NCBI GenBank assembly: GCA_025455005.1
Contig: JALONH010000002.1
Coordinates: forward strand, 62,001-126,000
Length of the DNA: 64,000 nt
Origin: Cytophagaceae bacterium
Lineage (GTDB): Bacteria > Bacteroidota > Bacteroidia > Cytophagales > Cytophagaceae
Direction: 5' to 3'
The position numbers were made by a program, and so were the translations under genes. Position 1 is the first letter of the stretch, and each line of letters starts with the position of its first letter. The notes under the pieces are model-generated. The model searched no databases. It was not told the DNA's origin and saw only the letters and a list, made by a program, of their open reading frames with translations. Shown one piece after another: positions 10,101 through 17,790 of this stretch.

Positions 10101-10710
10101 ATACGCAATGGGGGAAATAGCTGAATGTAATGGACAACTATTTGGGATAACAGCAGCAGCTGAAGAGCAAGCAAATGTACTGTCTGCTCATTTGACGGGA
10201 GATCCCACTGCTTTCTATAAAGGAAGTTTAAGTATGAATATCTTAAAGGTACACGGCGTTGAATTATGTTCCATCGGAATGATTGAGATTCCTTCAGATG
10301 AAGAAGGGTATGAGGAAGTGGTATTTATGGATAAACACCGTAGATACTATAAAAAATGTATTGTGTACAAAGATCGTTTAGTGGGTGCTATTTTAATGGG
10401 GGATAAATCTGAATTTAATGAGTTTAGAAGTCTTATTCATTCGCAAACAGAGCTAGGGGATAAACGAGCACAATTGTTGACTTCTGGAAATAGTACGAAA
10501 GAACCTTTGATGGGAAAATTAGTCTGTAGTTGTAATGGGGTAGGTGAGGGAAACATAGAAAAGGCGGTACATTCCGGATGTGTGGACTTTGTTCAACTTT
10601 GTTCAACAACAGGAGCGGGTACAGGTTGCGGAAGTTGCAAACCGGAAGTAAAAGCAATTTTAGATCGTTGTTCGATTAAACAGATGAAGGAGGTTGAACA
10701 TGTCCACTAA
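7186..10710 (+). CDS. nasA: Fused assimilatory nitrate reductase: MoCo catalytic + FAD/NAD(P)H + [2Fe-2S] BFD domains
   Basis: This 1174-residue protein joins three modules. Residues 1 to about 700 form the molybdopterin bis-MGD catalytic part. Its [4Fe-4S] site has Cys12, Cys15, Cys19 and Cys47, and it carries family segments such as TGQPNAMGGREVGG and the C-terminal molybdopterin-dinucleotide-binding region. From about 706 there is an NirB-like pyridine nucleotide oxidoreductase with two Rossmann motifs (IIIIGAGAAACQF and VVVVGGGLLGLEMADAL). From about 1110 there is a BFD-like [2Fe-2S] domain (VCSCNGVGEG and CGSC). Such a chain could pass electrons from NAD(P)H to nitrate in one polypeptide, replacing separate NasB/NasC subunits. 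The start was set at ATG 7186, after the operator region. Confidence 0.92.
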   Translation: MAALRTTQTSTCSYCGVGCGVQIHTYTNGNVEVEGDPSHPASKGMLCSKGMNLHYAAMDTSDRILHPMMRAHRDLPLQQVSWEAAIQRAAGVFSSIIKKYGPDSVGFYVSGQCLTEEYYLVNKITKGFLGTNNIDTNSRLCMSSAVVGYKSTLGEDSVPVSYDDIELADCFFITGANPAWCHPILFRRIEAHKAANPNVTIIVADPRKTQTCAIADIHLPIQPGTDIYLYHALSRVLIEENYIDTEFINQYTDGFEALRSQVMSTSLEEYALQCDVPLQDIQLAARAIGKAKGYISMWAMGLNQSVIGVKKNVALINLSLITGKIGKPGNGPFSLTGQPNAMGGREVGGLANLLPAHFNLANAEHRKYVADFWGVPTIQEKPGFTATEMFQHLASGKMKAIWIICTNPLVSLPDATQIEAALDKAAFVVVQDISNRSDTIAYADLVLPAAAYMEKEGVMTNSDRRISYLNKVLEAPGQALPDIEILTRFAHAMGWKESFNYTCAADIFNEYTQITRHTNIDISGLSYDDLKKRRSVQWPVPTPGHPGTPRLFTDFKFYTPNTKAQIGTASPENQSAPTTPDFPLILTTGRIRDQWHTMTRTGKVRKLTSHIAKPYLEIHPEDAAVRGLKQDAIAEIYNSLGSVRVPVKITEDIRKGCVFLPMHWGKIMQSTQARANNITHTVVDPISKEPDFKYNAVEVKVYTKPKEHIIIIGAGAAACQFIRRHKALAPDDVLTVFSGEVNPFYNRVLLPEYLSGHKMWKHLQKLEEPEWNALGVNVIRQRIEHINKESKIITDASGIRYSYDRLIVATGSRAFRLKSLPALEGIYTIRQKEDTDKLLHRIKKGDNVVVVGGGLLGLEMADALVEIGMKVTVIQRSNRLMDRQLDKTSADLLAEELQDRGMDLYFNDEVLYINGEKEVESIRLRSSRKIDCKAVLFAIGTQPNIELLKEAGVTTNRGVVVNEYLQTSDVSIYAMGEIAECNGQLFGITAAAEEQANVLSAHLTGDPTAFYKGSLSMNILKVHGVELCSIGMIEIPSDEEGYEEVVFMDKHRRYYKKCIVYKDRLVGAILMGDKSEFNEFRSLIHSQTELGDKRAQLLTSGNSTKEPLMGKLVCSCNGVGEGNIEKAVHSGCVDFVQLCSTTGAGTGCGSCKPEVKAILDRCSIKQMKEVEHVH
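10687..10693 (+). promoter_or_regulatory. Strong Shine-Dalgarno that fixes the next gene's start
   Basis: AAGGAGG lies 6 nt before the ATG at 10700, inside the last codons of nasA. Strong Shine-Dalgarno sequences are uncommon in Bacteroidota, so this one both selects ATG 10700 over the upstream TTG (10694) and suggests efficient re-initiation after nasA. Confidence 0.75.
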
Positions 10711-12160
10711 TATTCCAATAACAGTATTTACAAATGGAGGAATCGTTTCTCCGGGTGATTTAAGAAAAATTGCAATGGCGGCACACCAATCCGGTGCCGA
10801 AGATATTTATATTGGGAATCGCCAAGAACTACGGTTTTATACTTCTAAAGCAGCTGTAGATGCTTTGTCAGATCGACTATCTTCTTTAAATGTTCGATAT
10901 GCGATAGGAGAAACTGTATTTAAAAATATTGTCACCTCAGCCGTTATTAAGGATATTCTTAAAACGAAAATATGGTTAACAGAAGGGTATTATAGAGATT
11001 TATTGGAATCTTTTACATTTCAACCTGCTATTCCCATCAATATTGTGGATTCTGATCAATATGCTGTGCCCTTGTTCTCCGGTACGCTTAATTTTATAGC
11101 AGCAGCGGAAGAAGATTTTTGGTATATTTTTATACATGCACCCAATCACAAAATATCAGATTGGATGCCGGTGTTAATCAATACAGCTCAAATCCCTTTT
11201 TTAGTTGAACGTCTTGAGCCTTTCTTAATGAAATCCTCTTCTATCCTTACAATGGAGATGTTGATGTCTGAAGTATACAAGAGTGATTTTTGGGTATTTA
11301 AGAATTATGAAAAACTCCCTCGTATACCGGCTTATCATTATTTTCGACAAGAAGGATTTCACTCTATGGGAGAAAAATTTTGGTTAGGTGTATTTAATAA
11401 GAAGAATCGATTTTCTATTACATCCCTGGATGCCTTTGCTGTTGCTGCATTAGAAACAAAAATTGGTAGTTTTTATATTACACCATGGGATAGTATTATG
11501 GTTAAAAATATTTCCGAAGAGCATATTTCTGTTTGGGAAGATGTTTTGGGTTTAAATAATATCAATACAGGCCATGCTGCTGTCGATTTATGTTGGAATT
11601 GTAATGAATGGGATCTTGGTGCTTTAGGTTTGAGAAATAAAATTAGTCAAATTTTATTAGAGCAAGATGCAAGATGCGAAGGAATGATTATAGGTGTGAA
11701 TACTCCAATACATGATTCGTTTTATTCCATCAATATTCAAGAGGAAGGTTTGTTTTCATTATTTGGGAAAAAGTATTTTTCAAGGTATCATATACGTTAT
11801 AAAGAATCGTTTAATCCGAATGATCCAACAGTCAAACCTTTTATGGATCATATTCCGGAAAAAGAACTACCCTCGTTTATTCATTATCTAATGGATTCCT
11901 TTTATAAAAACAAACGAGAGAAAAAGAATATAGCTATTACAAGTAACGCACCTAAGGGTATGATTCCTAAATCGAAATATATCTACTTAGAATGTAAACA
12001 TTGTGCTACCGTTTATCACCCTCAAGTGGGAGATTCTAGAAGTGAAATACCCGCGGGCGTATCATTTGATCAATTACCGGATGCTTATGTGTGTTCTGTT
12101 TGTAGTGCTCCTAAAACCGATTTTATTTTGTCTTCCCAACAAATTGAAGTACTTTCATAA
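10700..12160 (+). CDS. Sulfite/nitrite-reductase-fold protein without siroheme motif, with C-terminal rubredoxin
   Basis: This 486-residue protein overlaps the nasA end by 11 bp. Residues 1-80 match the ferredoxin-like half domain of nitrite/sulfite reductases (GGIVSPGDLRKIAMAA, then IGNRQELRFY). A KNIVTS segment and a second ferredoxin-like half (about 225-290) complete the fold order. The Cys motifs that bind siroheme and [4Fe-4S] are absent: only CWNC and an isolated Cys remain. The C-terminal 45 residues form a rubredoxin with CKHC and CSVC clusters binding one iron. I infer an electron carrier or scaffold between NasA and its donor or NirBD. It is unlikely to be an active nitrite reductase. 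No named function is known to me. Confidence 0.7.
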   Translation: MSTNIPITVFTNGGIVSPGDLRKIAMAAHQSGAEDIYIGNRQELRFYTSKAAVDALSDRLSSLNVRYAIGETVFKNIVTSAVIKDILKTKIWLTEGYYRDLLESFTFQPAIPINIVDSDQYAVPLFSGTLNFIAAAEEDFWYIFIHAPNHKISDWMPVLINTAQIPFLVERLEPFLMKSSSILTMEMLMSEVYKSDFWVFKNYEKLPRIPAYHYFRQEGFHSMGEKFWLGVFNKKNRFSITSLDAFAVAALETKIGSFYITPWDSIMVKNISEEHISVWEDVLGLNNINTGHAAVDLCWNCNEWDLGALGLRNKISQILLEQDARCEGMIIGVNTPIHDSFYSINIQEEGLFSLFGKKYFSRYHIRYKESFNPNDPTVKPFMDHIPEKELPSFIHYLMDSFYKNKREKKNIAITSNAPKGMIPKSKYIYLECKHCATVYHPQVGDSRSEIPAGVSFDQLPDAYVCSVCSAPKTDFILSSQQIEVLS

Positions 12161-12162
12161 TA

Positions 12163-13119
12163 ATGAATAAAGTAATTGATCCATTTGGACGAACGTTTCA
12201 AACGTTACGCGTAAGTTTATCCGAATCATGTTCAATGGCATGTGTCTATTGTGTTCACTCTGAATCTTCATTATCGGAATCCAATGCCGATTCTACTTCT
12301 GCTGTACTTACGGTTGAAGGGTATTTGTCTATTATCCAATCCATCCACCATATTACTCCACTAACCACTATACGTTTAACTGGCGGAGAACCATTGTTAT
12401 TTAAACCACTTCCGGAATTAATAAAAGGGATCGTAAACCTCGGGATTTCCTCTATAAAAATTACAACGAATGGATTGCAGTTGTTAGATCGGTTGTCCGA
12501 ATTAAAAGAAGCCGGATTACGGTCTATTAATATTTCATTGGATGCACTTGATCCGGATACTTTTTATTCGTTAACCCGAGTGAATAAAATTAAAAAAGTA
12601 TTGGATGGTATTGAGGCTGCTGTGTCTTCGGGTTTAGAAGTAAAACTAAATACAGTTGTATTGAAAAATTTTAATGAACACCAGATTGTACCCTTGTTGG
12701 AATATGCTGCCGGAAGAAATATTCCCATTCGTTTTTTGGAGTTAATGTCGATGGGGTATTTAAATAAATCACACGAATCGTACTTTGTATCGCAAGAAGA
12801 AATATTGGATATCATCCAAAGGGTAACAACGATAGCTCGTATACCCAGAAGTATGTCGTCTACCGCGAATTATTGGATGACGGCAAGAGGGTGGAAATTT
12901 GGTGTTATCGCAAATTCATCCGAGCCTTTTTGCATGGATTGTAATCGCCTTCGATTAGATTCATATGGGAATATATGGGGTTGTTTAAGTTCTACAGTAT
13001 CGTATTCCGCTAAAAATAAAACGCAGGATGAACTACAACAAATCTTAGCTGCAGCGTTAGCTACAAAACAAACCGCTTTTTCAGGAAGTGCGTTAAGTAT
13101 GAAATATATTGGGGGGTAG
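12163..13119 (+). CDS. moaA: GTP 3',8-cyclase MoaA (molybdenum cofactor synthesis)
   Basis: This 318-residue radical SAM enzyme catalyses the first step of molybdopterin synthesis, GTP to cyclic 3',8-dihydro-GTP. The N-terminal cluster CSMACVYC (CxxxCxxC) binds SAM, and TGGEPLL is the SAM-binding motif. The C-terminal second [4Fe-4S] cluster is visible as FCMDCNRLRLDS followed by GC in NIWGCL. It starts 2 bp after the rubredoxin gene, so it is co-expressed with the molybdoenzyme it serves. The C-terminal GG motif of activator peptides is also present (KYIGG). Confidence 0.94.
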   Translation: MNKVIDPFGRTFQTLRVSLSESCSMACVYCVHSESSLSESNADSTSAVLTVEGYLSIIQSIHHITPLTTIRLTGGEPLLFKPLPELIKGIVNLGISSIKITTNGLQLLDRLSELKEAGLRSINISLDALDPDTFYSLTRVNKIKKVLDGIEAAVSSGLEVKLNTVVLKNFNEHQIVPLLEYAAGRNIPIRFLELMSMGYLNKSHESYFVSQEEILDIIQRVTTIARIPRSMSSTANYWMTARGWKFGVIANSSEPFCMDCNRLRLDSYGNIWGCLSSTVSYSAKNKTQDELQQILAAALATKQTAFSGSALSMKYIGG

Positions 13120-13156
13120 AAAATATATTTTAATTTTATTGCTTAAATAGTTAATT

Positions 13157-13783
13157 ATGTATTGTGGATCACCGATTCCGGATTCTCTATCGTTGAATCT
13201 ATTATGGCTCTGCGGCGGAAATAGTTCTAGAATGGGATATGATAAAGCTCAAGCAAAGTTGCAGGGATATAATTCTAATTTTTTAGATTGTGCTATTGCC
13301 TTGTCGACTCAATTATCGATGGAGACGTATTTTTCTATTCGCTCGGATCAGCAATTGCAATATCAACATATAGTTCCACTTAACCGATGTATTGTAGATG
13401 GTACGTATTCCAATGGGCCATTGAATGGAATTGCTTCTGCCTATAATTTTTCGTCTTCTGTTGATTGGTTGATTATACCAATTGATATGCCGTTATTAAC
13501 GATAGAATGTGTTCAAACGTTAATCAATCATTATACTGAAGATCATTTAGAAGCAGATGTTTTTGCTTACGAAATGCCGAGTGGTTTTATTCAACCTTTC
13601 CCCAGCATATATACAAAAGAAGCTTTGCATAAATTGTTTTGGCTTCTAACTTCCAATAGCTTAGAAAAAAATAGTTGTAAAGAGGCTATGGATGTATTAC
13701 ATACTAAAACGTATAAGATTGCTTTTGATTACGAAAAATGTTTTTTAAATTTTAATTCCCCAAGTGATCTTCAATCGTTCTGA
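13157..13783 (+). CDS. mobA: MobA-like molybdenum cofactor guanylyltransferase
   Basis: This 208-residue protein opens its nucleotidyltransferase domain with LCGGNSSRMGYDKA, a MobA-type variant of the LAGGxSxRMGxdK loop. A DGTYSNGPLNGI segment matches the GPL.Gi motif and IIPIDMPLLT matches the metal-binding D.P. motif. It would attach GMP to molybdopterin to give the MGD cofactor needed by nitrate reductase. It lies 37 bp after moaA and is the last gene of the nasA operon. No terminator is obvious before the promoter at 13802. Confidence 0.85.
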   Translation: MYCGSPIPDSLSLNLLWLCGGNSSRMGYDKAQAKLQGYNSNFLDCAIALSTQLSMETYFSIRSDQQLQYQHIVPLNRCIVDGTYSNGPLNGIASAYNFSSSVDWLIIPIDMPLLTIECVQTLINHYTEDHLEADVFAYEMPSGFIQPFPSIYTKEALHKLFWLLTSNSLEKNSCKEAMDVLHTKTYKIAFDYEKCFLNFNSPSDLQSF

Positions 13784-13801
13784 TGGATTTTTAAAATATT
13801 T

Positions 13802-13832
13802 TTTGGATTCTATAGAAGAAGCATTACTTTTG
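13802..13832 (+). promoter_or_regulatory. Bacteroidota-type promoter for the thiamine receptor transcript
   Basis: TTTG (13802-13805), a 19-bp spacer, and TACTTTTG (13825-13832) match the -33 TTTG / -7 TAnnTTTG consensus exactly. The predicted start site falls within a few bases of the riboswitch's 5' edge. Confidence 0.8.
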
Positions 13833-13840
13833 TATCGAAC

Positions 13841-13919
13841 CTTTGGGGGTGTTTTGAAAAATCAAAACTGAGATATACCCTTAGAACCTGATCGGCGTAA
13901 TGGTCGCGTAGGGAAAAGG
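13841..13919 (+). ncRNA. TPP riboswitch (THI element)
   Basis: The conserved blocks appear in order: GGGGGTG (13845-13851), CTGAGA (13868-13873), ACCC, GAACCTGAT (13884-13892) and GCGTAGGGA (13906-13914). A variable P3a-like stem (TTTTGA...TCAAAA) sits between the first two. Binding of thiamine pyrophosphate is expected to repress the downstream TonB receptor gene. Confidence 0.95.
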
Positions 13920-13920
13920 A

Positions 13921-13979
13921 TGGCACAACTGCAGTGTGCCACTCTGTTTTACACTTCCGGGTTCATTAACCTATGAACC
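13921..13979 (+). promoter_or_regulatory. Putative riboswitch expression platform: two hairpins before the receptor start
   Basis: TGGCACA / TGTGCCA (13921-13927 with 13935-13941) forms a 7-bp hairpin right after the aptamer, followed only by a short T run. GGTTCA / TGAACC (13960-13965 with 13974-13979) forms a second hairpin that ends one base before the ATG at 13981. The second hairpin would hide the ribosome landing site, so translational control is plausible. The switching partner strand was not worked out. Confidence 0.5.
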
Positions 13980-13980
13980 T

Positions 13981-16374
13981 ATGTTTACACCATTACTTAT
14001 TATTTGTCAATCCCTTTTCTTTACGTTCTCCGGGACAGTTAAAGATGCTCAAACAAAAGAAGTTTTACCAACGGCTTATGTTCGTTTAGAGACTGTTGCT
14101 TCTGTTATGACCGCAAACGACGGTGGATTCTCGTTTTCAAAAGTGCCTTCGGGAACCTATAGCATTCAAGTTCGATTTGCCGGATATGATGTATGGGAAG
14201 ATTCTATCTTTCTTACAAAAAATATAGATAGCTTTTCAATTGAATTAACTCCTTCGGTTCTCAATGAACGAGTAATCGTTGAAGGAATTCGATCTGTCGA
14301 TAACTTTCCGGTTACTACTGTTGAGTTGAATAAACAGCAATTACAAGAGAAATATTACGGTTATGATGTTCCGTATGTAATCAATAATACTCCTGCTGTT
14401 AATGCCTATTCGGATAATGGAACCGGTATAGGATATTCTTACTTTAGATTAAGAGGTATCGATCAAACAAGAATTAATCTTACGGTTAATGGAATTCCAA
14501 TCAATGATCCGGAAAATCAAGGTTTCTTTTTTAATAATTTTGCTGATTTAACAAGTTCTGCACAACAAATACAAATTCAACGCGGTGTTGGTACCAGTAC
14601 TAATGGGACAGCTGCTTTTGGTGGTTCAATTAACATTTTAACAAATGATTTAAAGCCATCACCTCATGCTGCGATTCATCTAGGATATGGAAGTTTTCAA
14701 ACTTCTAGAATAACAGCCGAAGCCGGTACCGGTATACTTCCCAATAAAACAGCGTTTTATGGTCGAATATCTTCCATTCAAACAGATGGATACAGACAAC
14801 AATCGGCATCTGCTGTTCGGTCTTGGTTTTTTAGTGGAGCGTCGTATGGAAAAAAATCCATTCTAAAGTTTAATGCATGGGGCGGCTTCTCTACAAATGA
14901 GTTGTCGTATGTGGGAGTCAGTAAAGCAACCTTGGATACTGCTCGTCGAAATAATCCTTTAACTCCGGCCGAAACGGATTACTTTAACCAAACATTTTTC
15001 CAATTACAATATTCAAAGTCCTTTAATTCTTCATGGAAATTATCTGCTTCAGCCTATCATGTAATGGGTACAGGATGGTTTGATGTTCGTTTTAATGATT
15101 GGCCTTATGCTCTTATGAATATGCCGGATGTAAATGGCAATACTACCGCAAATTTTATTGCTCGGTATTGGTTGAAACAACGGTTTACAGGTGCTTTTGC
15201 CACTTTACATCACAAATATTCAAAAGGGGATACTTATATTGGTGTTCATGCCAATGCGTTTGCATCGGATCACTATATGACGGTGCCTTGGGCTTCTACT
15301 TACCCCTCTACACTTGAGCCTAATCATGAAGCTTATTTTAATACCGGTTATAAAAATGAAGCCAGTATTTTCTTCAAACATCAACATGTTTTTAATTCTA
15401 AATGGACGGCGTTTATAGATGCTCAACTGCGTTCTGCTTCCTTCCGATATAAAGGAGAGGATAAACCTATTTATCGGGATACATTCGATGTAGAAAAAAT
15501 GAATTGGTTGTTCTTTAATCCTAAAGCGGGTATAGCGTATCAACTATCTAAAGGATTAAAATGGTACGCAACAATTGGTAAAACATCACGTGAACCGGCA
15601 CGAATTGATTATTTAACAGATGATCGAGCTAATTTTGATGTTAAACAGAGTGATGTTAAACCGGAACGTGTTGTTAATATTGAAACCGGTATGAAGATTA
15701 AAACGGGATCTTGGATAGGACAAGTGAATTTATACGCTATGGAATTTAAAAATGAAATAGTATTAACCGGTCAGTTAAATGCTTTTGGTTTGCCTCTTCG
15801 CAGTAATGCAGCAGGTAGTTTTAGGCGTGGTATAGAAGTAGATTTAAATTATACCATTAATAAAAATTGGTCGGTTTACAATGCAACGTCACTTTCTTAT
15901 AATAGATTAAAAGAATTTAATCAAAAGTATGTAGTGAATGATGAAAACGGTAATTATTTAAGAGATACTAGTGTTTTGTATACCAATGTTCAACCTGTAT
16001 TTACTCCCTCCTTTATTTTTAATCAAGGTATTCGATATTCTATACCTTCTATTTTACAAGTAGATGTAATAGGTAAATATATGTCTTCATCGTTTCTGGA
16101 TAATTCCAATGTAGAGGCTGTCCTTTTACCTTCTTTCGGATTTGTAGATGCTCGCGTTACCTTGTTTTTAAATCGATGGATAAAACAAGGACAGTATACA
16201 TTATCGTTACAATGCAATAATGTAACCAATCAATTGTATAGCCACTCCGGTTCTGTAAGTGTGTATGGATATGTCTTAACACAGAGTGGTAATTCTATTA
16301 CGAATTCCACCAGCCCTAGTTTCTTTCCTGCGGCTACCCGAAATTTTATGTTAACCTTTAGCGCTAAATTCTAA
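13981..16374 (+). CDS. TonB-dependent outer-membrane receptor under TPP riboswitch control (thiamine uptake)
   Basis: This protein of about 797 residues starts at ATG 13981, because an upstream GTG (13936) lies inside the leader hairpin. A short signal segment precedes a carboxypeptidase-like regulatory domain (FSGTVKDAQTKEVLPTAYV), then a plug domain (about 125-230, with RLRGIDQTRINLTVNGIPIND and RGVGTSTNGTAAFGG) and a 22-strand barrel ending in an aromatic-rich strand (NFMLTFSAKF). TPP riboswitch control and the YkoF-like neighbour point to thiamine or a precursor as ligand. TPP-regulated TonB receptors are known in Bacteroidota from comparative genomics; the substrate here is inferred. Confidence 0.9.
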   Translation: MFTPLLIICQSLFFTFSGTVKDAQTKEVLPTAYVRLETVASVMTANDGGFSFSKVPSGTYSIQVRFAGYDVWEDSIFLTKNIDSFSIELTPSVLNERVIVEGIRSVDNFPVTTVELNKQQLQEKYYGYDVPYVINNTPAVNAYSDNGTGIGYSYFRLRGIDQTRINLTVNGIPINDPENQGFFFNNFADLTSSAQQIQIQRGVGTSTNGTAAFGGSINILTNDLKPSPHAAIHLGYGSFQTSRITAEAGTGILPNKTAFYGRISSIQTDGYRQQSASAVRSWFFSGASYGKKSILKFNAWGGFSTNELSYVGVSKATLDTARRNNPLTPAETDYFNQTFFQLQYSKSFNSSWKLSASAYHVMGTGWFDVRFNDWPYALMNMPDVNGNTTANFIARYWLKQRFTGAFATLHHKYSKGDTYIGVHANAFASDHYMTVPWASTYPSTLEPNHEAYFNTGYKNEASIFFKHQHVFNSKWTAFIDAQLRSASFRYKGEDKPIYRDTFDVEKMNWLFFNPKAGIAYQLSKGLKWYATIGKTSREPARIDYLTDDRANFDVKQSDVKPERVVNIETGMKIKTGSWIGQVNLYAMEFKNEIVLTGQLNAFGLPLRSNAAGSFRRGIEVDLNYTINKNWSVYNATSLSYNRLKEFNQKYVVNDENGNYLRDTSVLYTNVQPVFTPSFIFNQGIRYSIPSILQVDVIGKYMSSSFLDNSNVEAVLLPSFGFVDARVTLFLNRWIKQGQYTLSLQCNNVTNQLYSHSGSVSVYGYVLTQSGNSITNSTSPSFFPAATRNFMLTFSAKF

Positions 16375-16631
16375 TGCAATTATCTATAGAAATAAGTTTT
16401 TATCCCTTGACGGAAGGGTATGAGGCATGTGTTTTAAACTTTATTGCCGACGTAAGACGGACAGAATCGATTCAAGTAGAAGTGAATGGAATGAGTACAC
16501 AACTATTTGGAGAGGATACTATACTAATGCCTTGTTTACATCAGGCTATCGTTAAAAGTTTAGATGATCAAAAGGGAATGTTCGTTCTGAAAATAGGAAA
16601 AGGGACATTGAAATTAGATCAACCAATTTAG
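16374..16631 (+). CDS. YkoF/MTH1187-family thiamine-binding protein
   Basis: This 85-residue protein overlaps the receptor stop by one base (TAATG). Its opening, LSIEISFYPLTEGYE, with VNGMSTQLFGEDTILMP further on, matches the MTH1187/YkoF ferredoxin-like fold, members of which bind thiamine. It has no signal peptide, so it is cytoplasmic. Placement after a TPP-controlled TonB receptor supports a thiamine-pathway role, such as a carrier or a partner of the importer. The match rests on motif resemblance and the domain is single, while B. subtilis YkoF is a tandem repeat. Confidence 0.75.
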   Translation: MQLSIEISFYPLTEGYEACVLNFIADVRRTESIQVEVNGMSTQLFGEDTILMPCLHQAIVKSLDDQKGMFVLKIGKGTLKLDQPI

Positions 16632-16647
16632 GTGAATTCCTTTGTAG

Positions 16648-16681
16648 GAGCGAGTACGTGTAAAGTGCTCGCTCTTATTTT
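16648..16681 (+). terminator. Terminator of the thiamine receptor operon
   Basis: GAGCGAGTAC (16648-16657) pairs with GTGCTCGCTC (16665-16674), with one G-T pair, followed by TTATTTT. It lies between convergent genes and abuts the stop codon of the minus-strand kinase gene. Confidence 0.8.
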
Positions 16682-17232
16682 AATTCCAGTTGGTTAATAA
16701 TAGTTGTTGCTTTCTCTAAACGCTTTTGTTGATCTCCACTAATAATATCAAAAGGTAATTGGTATTGAAGTAAGGTAGAATGAAACAAATCAAAAAGAAT
16801 TTTTCTGTCTTCCGGTTTGGGTCGATCTCTTAAGGGGTCCTCAATCCATGGGATATCGATATCGGTCAATAAATAATAATCATATACACGTTCTTGAATA
16901 ATTTTTTCTATCCACTCTTCACTTCTTTTAAAATAATATCGATTGTATACGAGTGTTTGTAATGGATTAGTGTCACAAAATAGAAATCGGTTGGCTTGTA
17001 AAGCAAAAGCTTCCTCCATCACTATTTGTCCGATAACAATAGATGGAATATCTTGCGGTTGACATATTTCTGACGATTGTCTTCCAAATGGGTCATATAC
17101 TTCCCGTTTGAAATCTAAATACCCACGTGCAAACTCCGGAACATAGACAGATTCGAAAGCATGTGCAAGCGATTCAGCTAAAGTAGATTTTCCTGTAGAC
17201 TCAGGACCATATAATACGATTCGTTTAAGCAT
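16675..17232 (-). CDS. NadR-type AAA ATPase / nucleoside (vitamin) kinase
   Basis: This 185-residue P-loop protein has Walker A GPESTGKST at residues 9-17, followed by PEFARGYLDF and FCDTNPLQTLVY, all typical of the ribosylnicotinamide kinase domain of NadR. It lacks the NadR adenylyltransferase domain. It overlaps the upstream PnuC-like gene by 8 bp, so the pair is a transport-and-trap unit: the kinase phosphorylates what the channel lets in. Nicotinamide riboside is the textbook substrate. Thiamine is an alternative suggested by the converging TPP-controlled genes. Confidence 0.8.
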   Translation of the reverse strand: MLKRIVLYGPESTGKSTLAESLAHAFESVYVPEFARGYLDFKREVYDPFGRQSSEICQPQDIPSIVIGQIVMEEAFALQANRFLFCDTNPLQTLVYNRYYFKRSEEWIEKIIQERVYDYYLLTDIDIPWIEDPLRDRPKPEDRKILFDLFHSTLLQYQLPFDIISGDQQKRLEKATTIINQLELK

Positions 17233-17785
17233 ACAATTCTTTTCTCCAATCGTAATATCCTTTGATAACCATTATAACAAATATAAAATAAAGTACAGCA
17301 GTAACGTAAAGTGCTTTGTCTAAATATAAATAAATGTATGCGCTATCGATGAAGAGCCAAAGTATCCAATGTTCTATAATTTTATTGGCCATCCAATATG
17401 TCCCCCAAATGGAACCTGCTGCTAAGATGGCATCAATATATAGTCTATCAGCATTTGTTTGTTTAAAAATGTAGATTAAAAGAAGGGCAATAATTGCGCT
17501 CAAACAGACACCTTTCCAATATTCGGATAAAGTAGCGTTGCGAACGCCACCTATAGAAGAATTTATTTTTTTGTTAAATGTCCATTGGTACCACCCGTAT
17601 ATAGAACTGATTAAATAAAATACATGAAGTAAGGTATCCGAATAGAGTCGTTGTTGATAAAAGAGTACGATATACATACTGACACTGATACCTCCTATAT
17701 ACCAAGTGAAAATGGATTGTCGTATCGTAAGCCATACACTAACAATACCGGATATAGCGCCAAACCATTCTAACGTATTCATCAT
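17225..17785 (-). CDS. pnuC: PnuC-family vitamin transporter (nicotinamide riboside, or thiamine as PnuT)
   Basis: This 186-residue membrane protein has about seven hydrophobic segments. The family signature is seen as SIYGWYQW and WILWLFIDSAYIYLYLDKAL, followed by a last helix ending in GYYDWRKE. PnuC proteins are SWEET-like facilitators driven by phosphorylation of the substrate inside the cell, which fits the overlapping kinase gene. In Bacteroidota a PnuC paralogue called PnuT carries thiamine, and the convergent TPP-riboswitch operon makes that a serious alternative. It starts 5 bp after moeA, with no riboswitch of its own. Confidence 0.85.
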   Translation of the reverse strand: MMNTLEWFGAISGIVSVWLTIRQSIFTWYIGGISVSMYIVLFYQQRLYSDTLLHVFYLISSIYGWYQWTFNKKINSSIGGVRNATLSEYWKGVCLSAIIALLLIYIFKQTNADRLYIDAILAAGSIWGTYWMANKIIEHWILWLFIDSAYIYLYLDKALYVTAVLYFIFVIMVIKGYYDWRKELYA

Positions 17786-17790
17786 AATGC

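Noticed and set aside
13973-13980. ATG at 13973 as the TonB receptor start
   Set aside because: It is out of frame with the receptor; ATG 13981 is in frame and follows the leader hairpin.
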